Assembly (NCBI GenBank): GCA_031551695.1
Contig: JAVBNG010000007.1
Coordinates: 47,214 to 111,213, forward strand
Direction of reading: 5' to 3'
From: JAAYCI01 sp031551695
GTDB lineage: Bacteria > Bacillota > Clostridia > Oscillospirales > Ruminococcaceae
Length of the DNA stretch: 64,000 bases
Within the stretch, counting starts at the first letter, position 1. Each line of letters begins with the position of its first letter. A program made the position numbers and the translations under genes. The notes below the pieces were generated by a model that saw nothing but the letters and a program-made list of their open reading frames with translations, was not told where the DNA came from and ran no database searches. Below are positions 59,940 through 64,000 of this stretch, in pieces.

Positions 59940-60071
59940 CAAAATTTAGTATCCGTTCTTTAAAACACAACGGTTTGGCGGGGGTACGAGGTGCCCGCGA
60001 CGCTGTGTGAATATAAATTGCCAAATGGCGGAAGGGGGCCGCCGCGGACAAAACAAGAAAATGTTTTCACT

Positions 60072-60085
60072 ATTGTAACACAATT
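60072..60085 (-). promoter_or_regulatory. extended -10 promoter of the helicase gene
   Basis: On the minus strand the sequence TGT-TACAAT gives an extended -10. No good -35 is spaced 17 bp away. The leader to the start codon would be about 125 nt, as is common for cold-shock type helicases. The rest of the 59943-60388 gap holds repeat copy B and a palindrome beside the prfC stop. Confidence 0.4.
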
Positions 60086-60190
60086 TTTGAAAAAAAGATA
60101 GAGGCCGGGGTTGCGCTTTAGAGCACTGGGTGCGGGTGGGTGGCTTTTTGGCAGTGTGTGGGATGCATGTCGTCGAAAACGGCGAATATT

Positions 60191-60278
60191 CCCCGGCAGG
60201 CCTACCTTCCGCGGCCGGCGACATACAATTCTTGCAGAATGGGATGTCGCCGGCCTTGCGGCTGACGTCCCGCCGGGG
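60191..60278 (+). repeat. dispersed structured intergenic element, copy B
   Basis: TACCTTCCGC (60203-60212) and CTTGCGGCTGAC (60255-60266) flank a hairpin of 11 perfect pairs, GCCGGCGACAT (60214-60224) with ATGTCGCCGGC (60244-60254), whose loop itself contains ATTCT / AGAAT. Outside, CCCCGGC (60191-60197) pairs with GCCGGGG (60272-60278). It lies downstream of prfC and upstream of the helicase gene. Confidence 0.75.
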
Positions 60279-60364
60279 GACACCCGCCATTGTCACCGAC
60301 CGCCTGCGTTTGTGCCTCGTGGCATGCAAATACAGGAAGCAATCAGTCAGCGATTACCCAAAGG

Positions 60365-60385
60365 GCGAACACTACAGTGTTCCGC
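60365..60385. other. palindrome beside the prfC stop codon
   Basis: GAACACT (60367-60373) and AGTGTTC (60376-60382) are perfect inverse copies with a 2-base centre, 6 bp beyond the prfC stop. GGAAGC / GCTTCC-like arms further out and a nearby CGCTGAC give a weak resemblance to the dispersed element; I do not count it as a fifth copy. There is no T-run, so it is not an intrinsic terminator. Confidence 0.45.
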
Positions 60386-60388
60386 GCT

Positions 60389-61972
60389 TCAGCTTCCAAA
60401 CTCCGACAGCACCAGGCCCTTGTTATGCTCCTCGGCCCAGCCGATGTTCCAAAAGCCGGTGAACAGCAGCAGCGGGTTGCCGTGCATGTCCTCCACGCGT
60501 TTCGAGTCGCTGGTCAGGTCCAGCCGGGCAATGTCGCCTTCGTAATCCTTCACCCAGCGCACGAACTGGTAGGGCAGGCGCTCCAGCACAATGTCCACGC
60601 CATACTCGTTTTTCAGGCGGTACTCCAGCACTTCGAACTGCAACACGCCCACGGCGCCCACGGTCACTTCCTCCATGCCGCCGCCGGGCTCGCGGAAGAT
60701 CTGGATGGCGCCCTCCTGGGCGATCTGCTCGATGCCTTTCACAAACTGCTTGCGCTTCATTGTGTCTTTTTGGCGCACACGAGCAAAGTGCTCCGGCGCA
60801 AAGGTGGGGATGCCCGCGAACACGAAGTCCTCGCTGCCGGTGCGCAGGGTGTCGCCAATGGAGAAAATGCCGGGGTCGAACACACCGAGGATGTCCCCGG
60901 CGTAGGCTTCTTCCACAATTTCGCGCTCTTCCGCCATCATTTGCTGCGGCTGCGAAATACGGATGGCCCGTCCGCCCTGCTCGTGCCACACCTCCATGCC
61001 TTTCTCAAACCGGCCGGAGCACACGCGCATAAAGGCCACGCGGTCCCGGTGGCTTTTGTTCATATTGGCCTGGATTTTGAACACGAAGGCGGAAAACGCG
61101 TCGCTGTAGGGGCTGATCTCCCCTTCGCTCGATTCCCGCGGCAGCGGCGGTGGTGTCAAACGCAAAAAGGCCTCCAAAAAGGGTTCCACGCCAAAGTTGG
61201 TGAGGGCGGAACCAAAAAACACCGGCGTCAGCTTGCCGTGGGCCACGGCGTCTTCCTCGAAGTCCGCGCCGGCGCCGTCCAAAAGCTCAATGTCGTCGGC
61301 CAGCTTTTGGTGCGCCGCCGCGCCGATCAAGTCGTCCAGCCCCTCGCCGCCGATGTGCGCCTTCACAGCCTTCACCTGGGTCTCGCCGTGCACCACAGGC
61401 TCAAATACCAAAATTTCCTTCTTGTTGCGCACATACACGCCTTTGAAATCGCGGCCGCTGCCGATGGGCCAGTTCATGGCGCAGGTGTCGATGCCCAGCA
61501 CATCCTCGATGTCGGTGAGCAAATCCAGCGGGTCCTTGGCCTCGCGGTCCATTTTGTTGATGAAGGTGATGATGGGGATGCCCCGCATGGTGCACACCTT
61601 GAACAGCTTTTTCGTCTGTGTCTCCACGCCCTTTGCCGCGTCGATCACCATCACGGCGGCGTCCGCCGCCATCAGCGTGCGGTAGGTGTCCTCGGAAAAG
61701 TCCTGATGGCCGGGGGTGTCCAGAATGTTGACGCAAAAGCCGTTGTAGCTGAACTGCAGCACGGAGCTGGTGACGGAGATGCCGCGCTGTTTTTCAATTT
61801 CCATCCAGTCGGAGACGGCGTGGCGGGTGTTTTTTTTGCCTTTTACGCTGCCCGCCTGGTTGATGGCGCCGCCGTACAGCAGCAGCTTTTCCGTCAGGGT
61901 GGTTTTGCCTGCGTCCGGGTGGCTGATGATGGCAAAGGTGCGCCGCCGGCGCACTTCTTGTTCTAAAGTCAT
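60389..61972 (-). CDS. prfC: peptide chain release factor 3
   Basis: This 527-residue GTPase removes RF1/RF2 from the ribosome after peptide release. G1 'SHPDAGKTTLTE', G3 'DTPGHQDFSEDTYRTL' and G4 'NKMDRE' are intact, and domains II-III follow as in RF3. ATG 61972 has GAGG 8 bases upstream; the longer frame to 62134 has no site. The gap upstream contains ymdB. Confidence 0.95.
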   Translation of the reverse strand: MTLEQEVRRRRTFAIISHPDAGKTTLTEKLLLYGGAINQAGSVKGKKNTRHAVSDWMEIEKQRGISVTSSVLQFSYNGFCVNILDTPGHQDFSEDTYRTLMAADAAVMVIDAAKGVETQTKKLFKVCTMRGIPIITFINKMDREAKDPLDLLTDIEDVLGIDTCAMNWPIGSGRDFKGVYVRNKKEILVFEPVVHGETQVKAVKAHIGGEGLDDLIGAAAHQKLADDIELLDGAGADFEEDAVAHGKLTPVFFGSALTNFGVEPFLEAFLRLTPPPLPRESSEGEISPYSDAFSAFVFKIQANMNKSHRDRVAFMRVCSGRFEKGMEVWHEQGGRAIRISQPQQMMAEEREIVEEAYAGDILGVFDPGIFSIGDTLRTGSEDFVFAGIPTFAPEHFARVRQKDTMKRKQFVKGIEQIAQEGAIQIFREPGGGMEEVTVGAVGVLQFEVLEYRLKNEYGVDIVLERLPYQFVRWVKDYEGDIARLDLTSDSKRVEDMHGNPLLLFTGFWNIGWAEEHNKGLVLSEFGS

Positions 61973-62102
61973 GATAGTTTCCTCATTTTTATTTAAAATC
62001 ATGTGATAGTGGCACATTTTTGGCGAGCAAACATATGCCGTCGGGCGCGGAACGCACCCGGCTCGCATGCGGCTGCAAGCCACACGCCAAATGAGGAAAC
62101 CG

Positions 62103-62876
62103 CTAGAGTCCGTGTAAATCGATGCGCTCCACATGGGTGCACAGGCCGGTTTGGTCGTTCAGGGTGAACAGCACGGCGTTCAGCATGGTGGGACCCGCCG
62201 CAACAGAAAATTTCACGGGCACATGCTCCCGCTGTTTTTTGATGGCCTGCTCCGGCTCCACGCCGATGACGCTGTGTTCCGGGCCGGTCATGCCTGCGTC
62301 GGTAATGTAGCCGGTGCCCTTGGGCAAAATTTGCGCGTCTGCCGTCTGCACGTGGGTGTGGGTGCCGAACAGGGCGCTAACCCGGCCATCCAGGTAATAA
62401 GCCAGCGCCTTTTTTTCGGCGGTGGATTCCGCGTGGAAATCCACCACGGTGTATTTTGCCGAAGAAGCCGCCAACAGCTCGTCCACGCGCTTGAAGGGGT
62501 TGTCTAGCGGCTCCAGAAAGGCTACACCGGACAAATTGATGACACGCACGGTGCCAAGGCGGCCGATGTCGATGAGGGCCATGCCGGTTTGGGCCGTGGC
62601 AAAGGGGTAGTTGGCGGGGTACAGCACGGGCAGGCCGGCGTCGTACAGGCTGGCCCCGGCGCGGCGCAGGGAATGGTTGCCGCCGGTGACGACGTCGGCG
62701 TGGCGCAGCAGCACTTCGGCGGTGTCGCGGGTGATGCCGTTGCCGTCCGCCGAGGAGTTCTCGCCGTTCACCACCACAAAATCGGCTTTGGTGTCCGCCT
62801 TCAGGCGCGGCAAAGCGGACGAAAAGCAGGAAAGCCCGCTTTCGCCCACAATATCGCCGATGCAAAGGATGTTCAT
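62103..62876 (-). CDS. ymdB: YmdB-type metallophosphodiesterase
   Basis: This is a 257-residue phosphodiesterase related to B. subtilis YmdB, which acts on 2',3'-cyclic nucleotides and influences biofilm genes. Metal-binding strips: 'CIGDIVG' at the N-terminus, 'VNGENSS' near 38, 'VTGGNHS' near 65, 'VDFHAESTAEK' near 145 and 'GTHTHVQTAD' near 170. The usual 'GNHTWD' reads 'GNHSLRR' here. It is downstream of rny, the usual pairing. Start 62876 has GGAG upstream. Confidence 0.93.
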   Translation of the reverse strand: MNILCIGDIVGESGLSCFSSALPRLKADTKADFVVVNGENSSADGNGITRDTAEVLLRHADVVTGGNHSLRRAGASLYDAGLPVLYPANYPFATAQTGMALIDIGRLGTVRVINLSGVAFLEPLDNPFKRVDELLAASSAKYTVVDFHAESTAEKKALAYYLDGRVSALFGTHTHVQTADAQILPKGTGYITDAGMTGPEHSVIGVEPEQAIKKQREHVPVKFSVAAGPTMLNAVLFTLNDQTGLCTHVERIDLHGL

Positions 62877-62926
62877 GGAAAATCTCCGCTCTTGCGTTGC
62901 CTGCTTGTTGCAGATACGTTTCCGAA

Positions 62927-62996
62927 GAGCTGCCTTCCGCGCTCTGCCGTGTACAGTGCGAATCACTGTTCACCGCCGAGCTTGCGGCTGACGCTC
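62927..62996 (+). repeat. dispersed structured intergenic element, copy C
   Basis: TGCCTTCCGC (62931-62940) and CTTGCGGCTGAC (62981-62992) flank GTGTACAGTG (62949-62958) paired with CACTGTTCAC (62964-62973). Directly outside, GAGC (62927-62930) pairs with GCTC (62993-62996). It lies between the rny terminator and ymdB. Confidence 0.72.
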
Positions 62997-63060
62997 ACCG
63001 GTTACGCACCTGCCGCAGGCAGGTCGTAAATTCAACCGGATGGCCGAGGCGCGTCGGCCC

Positions 63061-63109
63061 AAAAACCGAGCGCCCAAAAAATGCAAAAGCATCTTTTGCG
63101 GCGCTCGGG
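63061..63109 (-). terminator. intrinsic terminator of rny
   Basis: On the minus strand CCGAGCGCC pairs with GGCGCTCGG, enclosing a second hairpin GCAAAAG / CTTTTGC, and is followed by TTTTTGG. Confidence 0.8.
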
Positions 63110-63130
63110 TGCATTAACATTATTAAAGGG

Positions 63131-64000
63131 TCACTTCGCATAGTCCGTGGCGCGGCTTTCTCGCACTACGTTCACTTTGATCTGGCCGGGGTAATCCAGC
63201 TCGTTTTCAATTTTCTGGCTGATTTCATGCGCCAGCACCACGATCTGGTCGTCGCTCACCTGCTCCGGTTTCACCATGATGCGCACTTCGCGGCCCGCCT
63301 GGATGGCGAAACTGCTCTCCACGCCGCGGAAGCTTTTGGCGATATCTTCCAGCGCTTCCAGGCGCTTCACATAGCTTTCCACGTTTTCGCGGCGCGCGCC
63401 GGGGCGTGCGGCCGAAATGGCGTCCGCCGCCATCACGATGAAGGCCAGCGGGGTTTTGGGCTCCACGTCGCCGTGGTGGGCCTCAATGGCGTGGATGATG
63501 GCCGGGCTTTCCTTGTACTTCTTGGCGATATCCACGCCGATTTGCACGTGGCTGCCTTCAATTTCGTGGTCCAGCGCCTTGCCGATGTCGTGCAGCATGC
63601 CCGCGCGCTTTGCCTGGGCGATGTTCACGCCCAGCTCCGCCGCCATGATGCCGGAAAGATAGGCGACCTCCAGCGAATGGTTAAGCACGTTCTGGCCGTA
63701 GCTGGTGCGGTATTTCAGGCGCCCCAGCAACTTCACAATGTCCGGGTGCAGGCCGTGGATGGCGGTGTCCATCACGGCGCGCTCGCCTTCGCGCTTCATC
63801 ACCAGCTCCAGGTCCCGGCGGCATTTTTCCACCGTTTCCTCAATGCGCGCCGGGTGGATGCGCCCGTCCGTGATCAGCTTTTCCAGCGTTTGGCGCGCCA
63901 CTTCGCGGCGCCCGGGGTCAAAGCTGGAAAGGGTGATGGCCTCGGGGGTGGCGTCGATGATGAGGTCCACGCCGGTGGCCGTTTCCAGCGCGCGGATGTT
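63131..64000 (-). CDS. rny: ribonuclease Y, C-terminal part (cut by window edge)
   Basis: These are the C-terminal 289 residues of RNase Y, the membrane-associated endoribonuclease that starts bulk mRNA decay in Firmicutes. The HD-domain metal residues are seen in 'NHSLEVAYLSG' and 'GMLHDIGKALDHE', followed by 'HHGDVEP' and 'ADAISAARPGARRENVESYV'. The N-terminal membrane anchor, coiled coil and KH domain lie beyond the right edge; the frame is open to base 64000. RicT, which steers RNase Y in Bacillus, is encoded at 26.7 kb. Confidence 0.96.
   Translation of the reverse strand, partial: NIRALETATGVDLIIDATPEAITLSSFDPGRREVARQTLEKLITDGRIHPARIEETVEKCRRDLELVMKREGERAVMDTAIHGLHPDIVKLLGRLKYRTSYGQNVLNHSLEVAYLSGIMAAELGVNIAQAKRAGMLHDIGKALDHEIEGSHVQIGVDIAKKYKESPAIIHAIEAHHGDVEPKTPLAFIVMAADAISAARPGARRENVESYVKRLEALEDIAKSFRGVESSFAIQAGREVRIMVKPEQVSDDQIVVLAHEISQKIENELDYPGQIKVNVVRESRATDYAK

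Overview
The window is 64 kb of chromosomal core sequence from an anaerobic Gram-positive bacterium. Coding regions are GC-rich, intergenic spacers are AT-rich, and most starts have strong GGAGG-type ribosome binding sites. The lifestyle genes are pyruvate:ferredoxin oxidoreductase, a class II (B12-dependent) ribonucleotide reductase and a complete flavodiiron O2/NO reductase chain. The block yaaO-darA-holB-ricT-trmN6-like-rsmI and the rny-ymdB pair have Bacillota gene order. I infer a high-GC member of the Clostridia, plausibly Oscillospirales; no rRNA is present to confirm this.

Layout. 1-5.6 kb: the 3' part of gyrA, a small membrane protein, and a DUF2975/HTH/DUF4153-like membrane-regulator group. 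5.8-12 kb: Nudix hydrolase, pyruvate:ferredoxin oxidoreductase, a YcxB-like protein and an unusual formyltransferase. 12-19 kb: YitT, HAD phosphatase, ilvE, trkA-trkH, and an ArsC/Spx-like gene with an in-frame TGA. 19-24 kb: FkbM methyltransferase, tRNA-Arg(ACG), a degenerate NERD-domain protein, polysaccharide deacetylase and bactofilin. 24-34 kb (minus strand): a phosphodiesterase, then the rsmI/trmN6-like/ferredoxin/ricT/holB/darA/yaaO/rhomboid-like block and nrdJ. 34-42 kb (plus strand): MYG1-like, GIY-YIG, a lipoprotein, pyrC-pyrK-pyrD-pyrF-pyrE and argG. 42-48.6 kb: a transglutaminase lipoprotein and a PilT/PilC-type cluster with four small membrane-anchored proteins and a BTAD/degenerate-GGDEF protein. 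48.8-51 kb: the AmmeMemoRadiSam pair. 51-57.3 kb (minus): AraC regulator, flippase, DUF45 metallopeptidase, NADH:rubredoxin oxidoreductase-like protein, rubredoxin and flavodiiron protein. 57.4-64 kb (minus): a membrane protein, DEAD-box helicase, prfC, ymdB and the 3' part of rny.

Three things stand out. First, a dispersed intergenic element occurs four times (12.0, 51.2, 60.2 and 62.9 kb). It has two conserved strips close to TACCTTCCGC and CTTGCGGCTGAC, and the helices inside and outside them change sequence but keep pairing. Second, a 115-codon ArsC/Spx-like gene at 18843-19190 carries TGA exactly where the first cysteine of CxxC belongs. It is intact otherwise, has a perfect ribosome binding site, and has a SECIS-like hairpin downstream of the TGA; it is a candidate selenoprotein. 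Third, several regulatory sites can be read directly: an NrdR-like box pair at nrdJ, an ARG box at argG, and an inverted repeat occupying the trkAH promoter spacer.

Genes that work together: NADH oxidoreductase, rubredoxin and flavodiiron protein form an O2/NO detoxification chain. pyrC/K/D/F/E cover five genes of UMP synthesis. trkA/trkH form a K+ uptake system. ricT and rny-ymdB concern mRNA turnover. The PilT/PilC cluster is a minimal type IV pilus-like machine without a PilB-type ATPase or prepilin peptidase in view. No CRISPR array, insertion sequence or prophage was seen.
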